Source of the DNA: Ascaris suum
Taxonomy: Eukaryota > Nematoda > Chromadorea > Rhabditida > Ascarididae
Direction of reading: 5' to 3'
Assembly (NCBI GenBank): GCA_013433145.1
Contig: CM024191.1
Coordinates: 3,736,501 to 3,800,500 of the forward strand
Length of the DNA stretch: 64,000 nucleotides
Below the pieces are notes generated by a model. It made no database searches. It was given only the letters and a program-made list of their open reading frames with translations, and had not been told where the DNA came from. Below, piece after piece: positions 1 through 14,083 of this stretch (the stretch's first letter is position 1; each line of letters opens with the position of its first letter). The position numbers and the translations under genes were made by a program.

Positions 1-1
1 T

Positions 2-3000
2 GCGGTGGGTTTGTTCTTCTTGATGCAGTTGATGTTCTTCTGGTCGAAGTTGGAGAATCTCGACGATAAGAAGTTGACAATCGAAGCGGAAATCGAAACG
101 CTAACTAGAAAACGTGATAATTTACAAATGAAATCGTGGAATCTACAAAAGGATATACATCGAATGGAGTTGCGACTACAACAAATTGAGGAGAAGTACG
201 TCTCATAGGTCACAAACAGTTCATTGTCTTGCATTTTTGTTTTAGCTTTTTAGTCTCCACAAGCCTACTTCCGGTTGCAGATAGAATTCACGCGAAGAGG
301 GTGCCACTGAACATGTCCAATTTAGAAACTTCTTAGAACTATTTGTTGAATAACTGCCATGGTTTCGTTTTTATAATCGCTCGACGTTCCGTAATATTAT
401 TAACGTTCAAAAACCAATATATATTCGTCGGAGTGAAGGGGATTTTATACTAGTCATCTACGTACCGAAAACATCATTGTTGTATTTGAGTTGTTATTGC
501 GTTTAAGCTATTCGTCGGATGCATGAACCCGATCGATTTTGAACATGTGAATGTCTGCTCGAGCAGGTGAAACTTAAATCTCATGAGGTGAGGTAGCGCA
601 AATGCTAAAAGCAAATGGACAGGTAGAAAGTGAAGCAAATGAAAAGCAGGGTGTGGTTATGACAGGTGTTGTTGCAGTGAAAGATTTTTTCAGGTAAAGG
701 TAGAGAATCTTACTGATGATGAAAGGATGTAACAGTTTTGGTAATATTCGTTGGAACATTTTTTTAAAGGAGCTGACGTTGACTTTGTGTTAGTTACGCT
801 GTACTGGTGTTGCAGGGTTCGAGATCGTTTACCGCTAGCTGATAGCCGAAGGGATTTACCGATGATATATTTCGTGACGCCAACACGCTACCGCCCGGCT
901 CAGAAGGCTGATCTGACACGTTTGGCACAAACATTAGGTCATTCTTCGAACCTCATTTAATGAAAGGATGTCGTACATGGTTTGATGTATTTGAATGTCT
1001 AGCCGGTAATTATAGGTGCAATGCACTTGTGAGCCTTTTCACCGAGTGGCTGGAGAAGTATGCTGTTGTGAAGTGTGAGGTTATTCGTACTGTTTACCCA
1101 ATTCCGATTGGCACTGTCTGCAGCAGACGACGAGATATCCACTTTCTTGATCTACCATCAGTTAATAGTGGAGTGCCGTCAAAGATGGCGTCGGTACTAG
1201 AGAAAAATTTTGATTAGTGGTCACGAACCGAAACTCATGCTGTCCCGAAAGGTTGACGACCAAGGAACCAAATAAAAGAATTCTTGGAAAGCGGGATGAG
1301 GGCGGAAGTTGGGAGAAGAAAAATGGTCTCCATTCTGAATGCCAATGAAAATTTTGTCGAAGGTAGTTCGGAACCTGTACTGCTAAGCAGCCAACTGGAA
1401 TGTTTGTTTTGGGGCATTTCCTAGTGGAGTCAGCCTCTTCCTTTTCAGTGCTCTTTCCGTCACACTTGGATGCCAGTCCCGGTCATGAGCCCCTTGAAAA
1501 CTGGTGGGTGAAGTCGTCTTGCTTCGGTTTTGCTGTTCGAACGACCGATGGATACCGCTGAAAGCTGTCGTTGTAAACTTGTGCTTATAAATATGTCAGG
1601 GAAAACATGGCGGCTTTATATCCGGGGAACAGGAAATCAAGCCAAATGCTTTTATTGCAGCTCACGTGCCGAACTTGTACTGGATTGTGGTTGAAGATGC
1701 AGAGGTGAAATCCACTGCACTGACTCAGCTAATTGAAAGAACTCACCTTCCTTCGGCGCACTTAAATGCACTTACCCCATCGAACATGCGAATAAACGAT
1801 ACGGACCCAAACTGGAAACTGCCACGGGGAGTTCTGCAGCGAAATGCCGCTCTTAATTGGCTAAGGTTGGCTTCTGTTCAAACTTGGCTATGTGCAGGTA
1901 AAATGACGCAAAAAGCTTGCTGCAGCATAAACATTGCATGTATGATGCATTTCAAAACTTTCTGTTTTGTTGATCTGCCGTCAGGATAGATTACGGTGCC
2001 ACGGAGGAGGAAAGGTACCTTCAGTACGTCCTACTTGGTAAAAAAAATCGACTAAAATGACTTTAATTGGCTTGGTTTGGATGGAAAATCGAGCTCACAG
2101 CGGGACGGTTTAAACCGACATCAAAGAAATTCGTAAATCTGTGATGATAGTAAGGTCAAAGGATAAGTGAATTGCTTTTCACCTAATGAATGCAAACTCC
2201 AGCTAAGAATCTGGTCTTGGTGGGGGGGGGGGGGGGGGGGGGGAGTAGTGGCAACAGAACCTGCTATTGTGAATCCTGTTATTGTGAATAACCTCTTTTC
2301 TCAAAGAATGTGTTCTTAGTCAGTTGGCGTCATACTTGAGTTTTGCGCTCAATCCAAATAGTAGCCATGAATTGACATCTATTGGGAAGTACGGATCATC
2401 GTAGAATGAGCTACTCGTCGATTTCAGGTTATAATGCATTCATCCATTGAAATGGTGGCTTAGGGGAGTGGGCACTCCTCTGTTTACCTTCTGTTCCATT
2501 AAATGTCTGTATGTGACCGACCGGTGACGTATCTCATTGCTGAATTAAGTAGGTTCGGATTCAGTTTTTTAAGCTGTACTAAAAGAGCCTTACTTTGCGC
2601 TTCATAGCAAAGAGGTTGTTGCTCGTATTAACTGATAGCTGCAATTTTGAAGTTGACCAATGAGACTGTGGATCTACGTTTATTTGGCTGTCTGTTGCGT
2701 GCATCCCCAAATCGTCTGTTGTTTCCGCTTCTTTTTTATCTTCCATGCTTTCAAAGTATCTTTCGAAGAGGAACCGGTGAGGGGAAGGGGAGTGGGGGGA
2801 AAGAGTGGGTGAAGTGAATGAAATTTGATTAGTTTAATAGCTGGAGGAGTGCATCTTGCAGCTCATACCTTGATAACTTCTTTTAGAGTGAAGCAGTTGC
2901 ATGTGTGGGTAATTGACAAAAATAGCCACATTTTCGCATCTTTTTGGCGGTCCATTTATATGCCACTCGATGCCTTTTCTGTATGTTATGGATTAGATAA

Positions 3001-4549
3001 GCCTTTGTTGAAATTGAGTTTCCGTCTGACTGCATCCGATGGCGAAGGATTTGGGTTTGTATTGTCGAGCTTGTTATGCTCGAATCGGTTTCTTTATTAT
3101 TGACGTTATGATTCGGTCTCTTCTCTACGTCACCTTAAGTGCATTTGTCTTTTGAGAGTTCAGTTTTCCTTGATGCTTTATGTGATGCCGCTCGGATCGA
3201 TGACTTCGATTTTTGGATCAATGGTGTCTAGTGCAAGAAAGTTTCGAATCAAATTTTAGGGTCAACTTTGGCACTTTGAAACGTGGGGTGGTATACTTTG
3301 GAGATGATGACAACGTTTACGACTGGAGATTATTCGATGAGATGAGGCATGTAAAGAAAGTAGGCGTCTGGCCTGTCGGAATCGTCGGCGGTCTGATCGT
3401 CGAAACGCCCATTCTTGATGGAAGTATGTTCTTTTAAAATCTTCCCTTGAAGACAGCTTTTAAACGAATTGTAAATCTACTACACAATAATTGCGTTGCT
3501 TCGGTTTATGCGATTTCGACTGTTCATTTATTTGCATACCTAATCAGCATTCAAGCAGGCATTCCGGTCATTGTTACGCCGACCAAATTTGCATCGTACA
3601 CGGCCTTCTGTGCAGATTACGGTTGCAGTTGGGCTGCATTCTTTGGTCTGTTGTTTCACCTCTTCATCGAGCAACGCTTAAAAAAATGTCCATGCGCATT
3701 CAGCTCAAGCTTTTATCAGCTTCTGCCATATTAGATGCCACCCGACCGGTTGTAAAGAACTAATTAAAAAGCAAAACAAGGTAGCCTCTTATATCAATAT
3801 TTCTTTGTGCTCTACTGGCTTCTTGTGTTGCAGTGAAAGTTTCGTCGTTCAACGCGCTTTGGAAGCCGGAACGACCGTTTCCGATTGATATGGCAGCTTT
3901 TGCTGTAAATCTTTCTCTTGTGATTCAATACAGGGATGCGGCGTTCAGTTACAACGTTCCCAGGGGATACCAGGTTTGCTTTTCCATTTTATGCTTATTG
4001 CTTTTGAGTTTGACACCTTTCAGGGTGGCGAGAACATCAACTTATCCTCTCTTTTACTTTACCATTTCGTACTTTTTCACCCCTTCTTCCATTATAGGTT
4101 TTTGCTTTGGTATAAACTTGAGCGGCTGACGACCATGATCCTGTTCCGGTCGTTCGTTTTTGAGGTTCTTGTGCCCGGTATACGAATGATTATCTGCTGG
4201 CGGTTAATCATGGATGTTTTTTGTGTACGTCGAGGGTGACTAAAGTGATTTTACAAATCACGTGAAAAGGTTGTTTTTAATAGGGAATTCAAACTATTCT
4301 CCCAATATTTGGACGTTATGGTGGAGGCATAGGTGCGCATCGGCGACTTGTCCGGTCATCTTTTACCCGCCCGGACTGAGGCCGAGGCCAGATTGGCTCA
4401 ATATGTAAATAATGAGAACGAGGCATCGGTTTTTATATTATTGCAAAGCTTATTGTAATGCATATTTGCGGTATGACGGTATTGTTTCTCCTTCACCTCT
4501 TTCACATTCAATTTTGCAATAACACAGCAGCTGGTGAATAACTTTCAGT

Positions 4550-4635
<86 letters not shown>

Positions 4636-5029
4636 CACTATCACATTCGTCAAGCTAGCAGTTAGAAATTGAACCATTCACTACGCTCATTACGCTTTAC
4701 TTTTCGCGTTTGAGAACTGTTTTGCGTTTCTTTAGCATCCTCACACTAGAAATTAATTGAACACATGTTTGTGCATTTATTGTGGTGCTTTGTTTAATCC
4801 TTCATAAATAGCATTCAAAAACTAATGAACCGTAAAGTTGTATTTGCAGGAGTCACATTTCTTGACATCATTGGGACTCGATCGGTCTGACCTCGAGCCG
4901 AGAGCAAACGGTTGTCGAAGTGTTTATGTTTGGCACACACGCACTGAAAAAGCCAAACTCGTCAGCAGTGAAAGAAATAAATTCCTGAAGAGGGAACTGA
5001 GTGATCTGGAAGTCGACGCGGTTGGCTGA
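2..5029 (+). CDS. Galactosylgalactosylxylosylprotein 3-beta-glucuronosyltransferase (GT43, GlcAT-I/SQV-8 type), 5' partial
   Basis: This Golgi type II membrane enzyme adds glucuronic acid from UDP-GlcA to the Gal-Gal-Xyl linker of proteoglycans. I see six exons: 2-195, 816-937, 1661-1865, 3260-3423, 3834-3973 and 4850-5029 (stop TGA). All junction phases agree (2,1,2,1,0). Exon 1 holds the end of a hydrophobic anchor (VGLFFLMQLMFFW) and a charged coiled-coil stem, so the start codon lies left of the window. Exon 2 has the family opening IYFVTPTRYRPAQKADLTRL. Exon 3 reads VPNLYWIVVEDA and ends in RGVLQRNAALNWLR. Exon 4 carries the metal-binding DDD (GVVYFGDDDN) and WPVGIVGG. Exon 5 has RPFPIDMAAFAVNL. 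Exon 6 has the UDP-sugar-binding VWHTRTEK. The acceptor-site segment reads VETPIL where the family usually has EGP; the likely catalytic Glu is kept. Whether it is GlcAT-I or a paralogue cannot be decided here. Family and exon structure are near certain. Confidence 0.95.
2222..2243. repeat. Poly-G run in intron 3 of the glucuronosyltransferase
   Basis: Twenty-two consecutive G residues on the plus strand, inside the intron at 1866-3259. The exact length in an assembly of such a run is unreliable. No function is visible. Confidence 0.9.
4553..4631. repeat. (TA)n microsatellite, 79 bases
   Basis: A perfect alternating TA tract inside the last intron (3974-4849) of the glucuronosyltransferase gene. 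It is the shortest of four such tracts in the window. Confidence 0.97.
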
Positions 5030-7117
<2,088 letters not shown>

Positions 7118-7126
7118 GGTTCCAAG

Positions 7127-10100
7127 ATGGGCGAACGCAAGGGACAAAACTTCTACTATCCACCTGATTTCGACTATAAGAAGCATAAGACATTAAACTC
7201 TTATCATGGGACGCATGCCTTGCGGGAACGGGCCGCTAAAATCAAGCAGGGCATCCTCATTATTAGGTTTGTTTGTTTGCTATTATTATTGTTATTATCA
7301 TTATTATTGTTTTCATTATCATTATCGTTACTGTCGTTATTACCACTCACTGTTATTATTTATTATCTGTTGTTATCGTTACCATTGGTCATGGCCATCA
7401 CTGTCACTTCAACTTGTTATTATCATTACTGTTACTGTTATCACTATTATTGTTGTTATGTTTTTATTCTTTTTGTTGCTGTCGTTATTGTTCTAGTTGG
7501 TATTATTATAGGGTGAGCGTACAGCCCTTAGGATGCGACTGCAATAGCTTAAAAATGTGGTCCAATAGACAGCGCTCAGAATTTATGCATTCAATGAATC
7601 CAGGTCTCTTCATATTTCGACTGTGATAACAAAGCTTTTATGGAGTTTTGGATGTTCCAAACACATGCAAGATTGAATGAAAGGTATTTCACCGCCTTTA
7701 TGTCTTGATGGCACATGAAAATTTCTGAAATGCTAGTAGACATTTGTGGAACTTTTATTTTCCTGATGCCTTCTTCACCATGCTGGAACACTCCCGAATC
7801 GCTATAGCAACTATGATGTCTCCCGTGTTGCTTATTCGCCAAAGAGTTAATGAAATGTAGGAACGATGTGGTAGGTGGAGTTAGGGAGAGGAGCGTGCCG
7901 GTTCATACTTCAGGTTGAAGCTTTTAAACCAGTTCGGAAGTAAGTTCACGGTTGTATCTGAGTACTGAAAATATACTCTGAATTTCACAAATGGACTCAT
8001 GATAGGAACATTTAGCAAGAACGGGTAAGCTAATGTGAATGACATTTAGGCTTCAAGAAAAGTTGACGGAGCGGGAAATTGGCGGAAAGCGTCGTATCAC
8101 ATTTTTTTGTGTTGTTGTTGCGCTGCTTTTATGCCTTCAGGCCGGTCTATACTTGCAGGCCGAACAGTGGGAGTGATATTTAGCGAAAGAAAACGTTTGA
8201 TGCTCCATGTTTTGTGACTGTTTTAATTTGGATTTTAGTCAGGATGTCATAAAGGGCGATTTGTTCAAGGTTGAGAGAATTTGGGTTGCAGATTCGAAAT
8301 GCCTTTTAATATCTGGTGTCTGGGGTGCAACAACCATGTCGGAATGGGTGTTCGCTATAATGCTGAAAAGAAAAAAGTCGGGATGTACTACACGACACCG
8401 GTATATGAGTTTCGCATGAAATGTCATCTCTGCGACAATTACTTTGTCATTCGGACGGATCCTGAGGTAGGTTTCTGCTTAACTTTTGATTGCTGAATTC
8501 TTAGCTTCTTTGGATGAGAGATGAGAGAGGACAAAGCTGAATAATAATCAGCCATACGTTGACGATGGAGCAAAAGTTATGTCGATACCCTAGATTTTAG
8601 GGCTCTTTTTATCACTCTGAGCAGAATTTTTCTATTATAATATTGCCGTGAACATCAAAATCAATTAAGTATCAGTAAGCAGATAGGCAATTTCTTCATT
8701 CACATTAGGCGTTTGGCTTATTTGTACACTTTACTATGCGGAAAAACTGAGGCTGATTGAAATAGAATGTTGCGACACATATTTGAAATGTTTGGCCTAG
8801 GGAAAGACTCCATTCATCGAACTGTTGCTGCGCGTTTGAATGGCTGAGATGGCACTAGTAGCGTTTTTTCTGAAGTATTGCTGAAAGCGGCTTTCTAAAT
8901 CTTCATTAGAGGTGGCAGTCGTTATCCAGTGTATATTCGGAGATCGGAGGAAGCTCTACCTCACCTATGTAAATGAGTCATCTGTTCTTATTCATTAGGG
9001 GAGCCTCAGAAAGCCTTCATCGGATTGAGGCTGCGTTGCCAAGCTCCTTCGTTACTTCTCTCTACTCGTTTTTATCTAACGTTTTTCCCCAAAATGCTTG
9101 TACACCATTCGTAAGCGTAGCTAATTGCAGCATTTTGATTATGAACTTGTGGAAGGCTGCCGACGTCAAGAAAAACGTTACGACCCCTCAACAATTGCGC
9201 AGTTGGGTGCAGTTGATCGAGGCTTCAACAGACAGCTCGAAGGCGATAAAATGTTCAAGGTAAGGAGGCCTATTGATGAGACTGAAGCAGTCATCTAACG
9301 TTGCAAACAACATTGGACAATTTAACGCTTAAACTTCCTTACCGTCGTCTGTTTCAGAAGAAGTGCTTGTTGGTTTAGACACTCTTCCTTCAGATTAATT
9401 GTTATCGCTGAACTTCTTAGACGCCATTCGTTCTCTCTCGCATCCTCTCTACTGTAATCCTATGAGTGAAGAGTTTATACCTCAATACCTTAGAGAGCAC
9501 ATCGCAAAACGCTGATTGTAGTCAAAATAAAACGGTGTGAGTGCATCTTCGCTTGTTGTGGAGCTGTTCAAAATTAGGATCATTCTTTATTCGAATGCTT
9601 ATCAAATTGTTTTCGTTTATTTTTTTTAAGGTTGAGCACGTGGAGAATGACAAAACGAAGAGTGTCGAGGCAGGCGATCAAATAGAAAAACTCGAGTGGA
9701 TTCAGGATCGAATGCGTGATGATTTTGCGGCCAACCAAGCGTTAAGGCAAATTTTTCGGGTAAATTACGTTGAAAGTTTCAAAGCAGTTTTCACGATGCT
9801 TTCGAAACGAGCGATTATTTTTTGATGACTGTTTCTCATTCACCGGGAAGGGGATTCGGAGGATAGACCAGGAATTTCACTGGAAAGAAAAAGTAAAGGC
9901 TTATTTTTGTTTTCGATTATCGGCGCTGATCGCTTTTAATCTTTTTCGACATATTTTATTCATATTGATGTATGCGGGAGGTGGTGCGTTCATAGCTGTC
10001 GCGAAGTCTAACGGATTATGTCCTTTGAATTTGCCCGCTTCTCGCCGAAAGGAATTCGTTAACGAAAATGTTTTGTGAAGCTTTTCATTGAAATTCGAGC

Positions 10101-12399
10101 GATTTTGTTTCACTAGGCGTTTCACATCGCTCAGTATTGTTGTTCCTGCGCATAGGAAAACTTTCTTAAATTTTTTCCACAAGAAATGTGCTGATTGCTG
10201 CAGCTCATTGACGTTCATGCGGAAAACGGTTGAACTGAATGACAGCGCCAAGTCTGTGGGGTTATCAGTGGCGCAAATGGCGACTGCGTTTTAAAATTCC
10301 CATTTAATACGGTGTAATAATTTTTCGATCTAATTAATCCGCACATTGAAAGTATATTGCAGAGGGTTGCAGTCAAAAAGACTCAAAGGATATGTTGGCG
10401 TCGGTCATTTTTGATATTTTAAAGGCATTTTTTCACATTCGTTTTTTTTCGGGAAACATTCTAAAAGTAGCCATTTTCCAGTTTTTAAAGATTTCGTTAT
10501 TTTAGCACGAAAAGAAGGAGCTGAAGGATCAACGTTTAATAGATGAAGACCTTCAGAAGAGGGCTTCATTGAGTATAAAACTGCTGCCTGAAAGCGGTGA
10601 AGACAGGAAGTTGGCGGCGATGATTTCAAGATACAAAAATGTGACATGTAAATATTTTTCTTTCTTGGGTATTGTTGATTTTCGTGTTCGTTTTTTTTTC
10701 CGATGTATGCGTCTAGATTCGTTGTTTTTCTACCTTGAAAGGATTATGAAGCATTGTTCACTTTCGATGTCCTCTTAGACGCGGAGATATGCATTCAGTT
10801 TTCCAATTCAGGCCTCTAGTTTATTATTTCTGATTGCTCGGTAATTAGGATCTCTCCTTTCTTCAGCTTAAATCTTTTTTATTCACCTAGTTTCTTCTGC
10901 ATAAGAGCAGTTTCGTTTCCCATGAGTTCTTTATAACAATTTTTTGACAATATGGGAATGTAATTCAACATTTTGTGTTTGGATGTTTTAGATGAAGAAG
11001 TTCGTGAAAGTATTTGCAGATGCGGAAGGTTGTTGCACGCGTTTGGATGGAGTTTTCTGCTCTTTTTTTGTCGGAAATTCAAAATCTTTAATGCGAGCAT
11101 TTCATTTTGATGTTGATTTGCAAATTTCAGCTTACGAGGAGCAGCAGAACGAAGTTCGCTCTTCGATCAGGAATCGGCCGTTGTTTGCGGCTTCAACATC
11201 ATCGTCGAATAGCTTGAAACAGGATCCTAAGAAAACACTTTCGCTTAAAATTCACCAAAAAAGAGCATCGAATGGTTTTGATGAGCCATTGGCATCGTCG
11301 AGTCCGTTCTTAATGACGAGCAAGGATATCGGCATTACGCTGAAGAAAGCGAAAGCTGACGTTTCGAATGCATCGCAGCATGCGGAGACGAGGCAGGATC
11401 CGCATATTTCGGATGTTGGGGTGAGCAGTCATAAGTTTCACAGTCATAAGCAGTCATAATACATTATTCCACTTGGTGCTGTCAATGTTTAATTCTTGAA
11501 AGACCAACTTGAAGTCGGTGCTTTGAGGTGGTGTTCGATGGGGTCACTAGCAAAAAATATTTGGACAGAGATTCTTCAATCGTCGCGAATGTTGCATTGA
11601 GTATAATTCATCGGCGAACTTTACGTTGGGACTTATTCATTGTTCGATTGAATTTTCTGTGAAATGCGCACTCACCTTTTTGTCCTGAACTGCTTTGCGA
11701 GCTCTGCCATGTAAGATTCTTAACTTTGTTTTGCTGTTTTGTTCGTTCGAGGTAGCGCTGCAGCGGGGTTTGTGGAGCGAATTCATTTGAATGAAGTAGG
11801 CAAGGGTGTCATCAGAAGCAACTTGAATAAACAAAGTAATCTAGATAAATCATTAAGGAATACTAAGCCGACGTCGTTTATCGATATTTTGAATGATGTG
11901 CTACCTGAGTTTTGGCATGCACTTCGGATTTTTCAAGGAGTGCGAGAAGAGGAAAGCAGTAAGAAAACAATACTTTTGGATTGAGGTGGTTCGGAGGAAT
12001 TCTGTAAATTATAAGGATTATCGGACAGAAATGGCGAGGAAAAGAATGTTGTTCAACAAAAGGGGATGTTCATTTCTATTATTGCATTACATTCTCATAG
12101 AAGTCATGATAATGGTCAGTTTCCACCTCCATTAAATCCTTTCCGTCGAAACCTTTTCACGGTTTGCAATTTTTCAACAGTTTGTTTCATTTAGCAGATG
12201 AGTTGGGACTACCCAAAATGCTATGGAAAAAATATTTCAGGACGATTGTCTCCATGATGAACGGTGTGCAAATGATCACTGTACGAAAGATGAATGTGCC
12301 AAGCCGAGCGATGTCTCTTGTGATCCAAAGCGGTGCTCGCTGGTTGCTGATTACGAGAGTTCTGACTCAGATAACAGTGGAACAGCTGCCCAGCAATAG
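7127..12399 (+). CDS. YJU2B: YJU2B/CCDC130 homologue (CWC16 family splicing factor)
   Basis: A nuclear protein of the CWC16/Yju2 family, associated with the spliceosome. I assign seven exons: 7127-7266, 8292-8466, 9131-9259, 9631-9759, 10506-10647, 11131-11420 and 12241-12399 (stop TAG). All phases agree (2,0,0,0,1,0). It begins [20 protein letters not shown], the invariant family N-terminus. Exon 2 holds the zinc-binding pairs WCLGCNNH and MKCHLCDN plus the [10 protein letters not shown] signature. Exon 3 gives the RRQEKRYDP and LEGDKMFK segments. Exons 4-5 give the helical VEHVEND and [14 protein letters not shown] segments. Exon 6 is Ser/Lys-rich and low in conservation. The last exon is Cys/Asp-rich and ends [15 protein letters not shown], like the family's acidic tail. 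The start is fixed by the N-terminal match and the acceptor at 7118. A stop 39 bases past 11420 would give a shorter form if exon 6 were not spliced, but the conserved tail argues for splicing. The protein is about 386 residues, normal for the family. Confidence 0.95.
7275..7512. repeat. Degenerate TTR/TTA trinucleotide-rich tract in YJU2B intron 1
   Basis: The first part of the 1,025-base first intron is an imperfect run of TTA, TTG, TCA and TTC triplets. It yields spurious hydrophobic open frames (Leu/Ile/Val/Tyr) in all three plus frames. It looks like an ageing trinucleotide microsatellite. Confidence 0.85.
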
Positions 12400-14083
12400 G
12401 CTGGTTGCGCAACGACTGAGATGAAGTGCTAATAATGCGAGACGATGTGAATGTCATTCAGAAATGTATAGTGATTTTCCGCTGATGCGATATATCTTGT
12501 TCCTTTGAGTGTTTTTAAAATCGTGAATTATAGTGAATTTTTCTCGGGTATTTAGTGTTTTTTGATGAATGGTTTTGGCGCTGAAATTAATTAAATGTTT
12601 TTTTCCGGTTGATTTTGAAAAAGGGCTTATGTTTGCTTCATTAACCGTCCCAGGTCTTCTAGGCCATCTCTTTTCTAACGAAACATTTCGGGCATTTCGA
12701 ACAAAATCATTAAACACGAAAATGTTCGGATGAGCAATGCCGCAAGATGCGTTGAGGTCTACGGATGTGTTTGGAAGGTTCTTCCAGCTGAAGTGTCCTC
12801 TTTGGGTTTGAATAGAAATTCGTCAGTGTTAAAGTGGTTATTTTAATGTTCTTGTGATTAGATTTATACGCTCATGCCTCAATGTGACTTTGTTTGATGA
12901 GCGGCACCCAGTCTTTGTTGTGTCGTTATTTTTGAAAATGGCTGTCATTGCATATCTGCGAGGTGAGTTGTAGCCTAGATTTAGCCATGAAATATGCGTC
13001 TGAATTAATCTTTAGATATTTCAAGAGCAGCATTCTAATGAGAGTTAGATCACCCTTTGAGAAAACAGATTGTCCGGCCGAATTCATCTGTTGTTTAAGT
13101 GCTTACTGAAAATAAGCATGATTTTGATGCATCAAGAATGAGCACAAAATGCATGCTTCTTGACTGTGTGAGTGGGGGGAAGGGGGGGGGGGATGGAAAC
13201 ATACCTTATCCAGATAGGTGTTTTCATGGAAGAACGATGCCATTTTGATTGTTTTAATGTTGATTGTGTTCTTTGAATAAGACTGGTGGGCCTAGCAGCT
13301 TGAGTAGGCGACACTGTAAAGTTTGCGGTGAGGGTCGTGAGCAAAATCTTTGCTTATGAATAAATTCATGAAACCTTCATTGAAGTAAAGTATAGCCGTA
13401 AAACTAGTCTTCGTGCTACGAAAGTTTGATATGTATTAAAATTTGTGAAACCATAAAATCTCCAACAGTAAATGCTCCTTCAGCTGTGTTGATGAAAAGT
13501 GATAGAGATTTCGGTCGAAAGTCTAACTGCAATAACGCTGGAAAATGGGATCCTGGAGGCCACATTTGAGAGAGTTGTATGTTTGTAAATGAGCTGTTCA
13601 ATGGCACTCGAAATGCAAGATGCATAAATAAAGTATTTATGAGAGAAGCAGTAAAGCTACATAATGTCAGTTAAGTATTGATAAGCCAAAAAGTATTTAG
13701 AAATGCCATGTTCGTATGATACACTGACGCACTATACGGTGACGATAACTTGGCTTTGAGTGTTGTTTTTGTATAGCGCTCGTTCACTTACGAGAGTTTG
13801 CTGCATGCATGTGTGGAACAAGGTATTGACTGCTTGGATAACAAGATGGTCGTGGTCGGGTCAGGAGTCTTTATTTGGTAGTTTGGATGCTGTGCATGCC
13901 TAGTAGTTTTGTTTAAGAGATCTGAAAGAGAAAACGCCACTGCACTGAGCCCTTTAAATCTGGAAAATGTCAACAAGTATAGTATAACACGTTGAGGTCG
14001 GATGCACCAAGCTTTTATGAATGGGATAGAGGACTGAAGATGCAAGCGTCACAGATGTGAATTTTTAGTTTATTGTTAGGGAA
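12400..14083. other. Intergenic region between convergent genes
   Basis: About 1.7 kb between the stop of YJU2B (+) and the stop of the minus-strand membrane-protein gene, so the two genes converge here. I see short G-runs near 13187 but no exon with paired splice sites. An ATTAAA near 12710 and AATAAA-like sequences near 13357 are possible polyadenylation signals, unproven. Confidence 0.45.

Noticed and set aside
7273..7626. Hydrophobic frames suggesting a multi-pass membrane protein
   Set aside because: They come from a degenerate TTR-triplet repeat in YJU2B intron 1; the gene's real exons flank it in phase.
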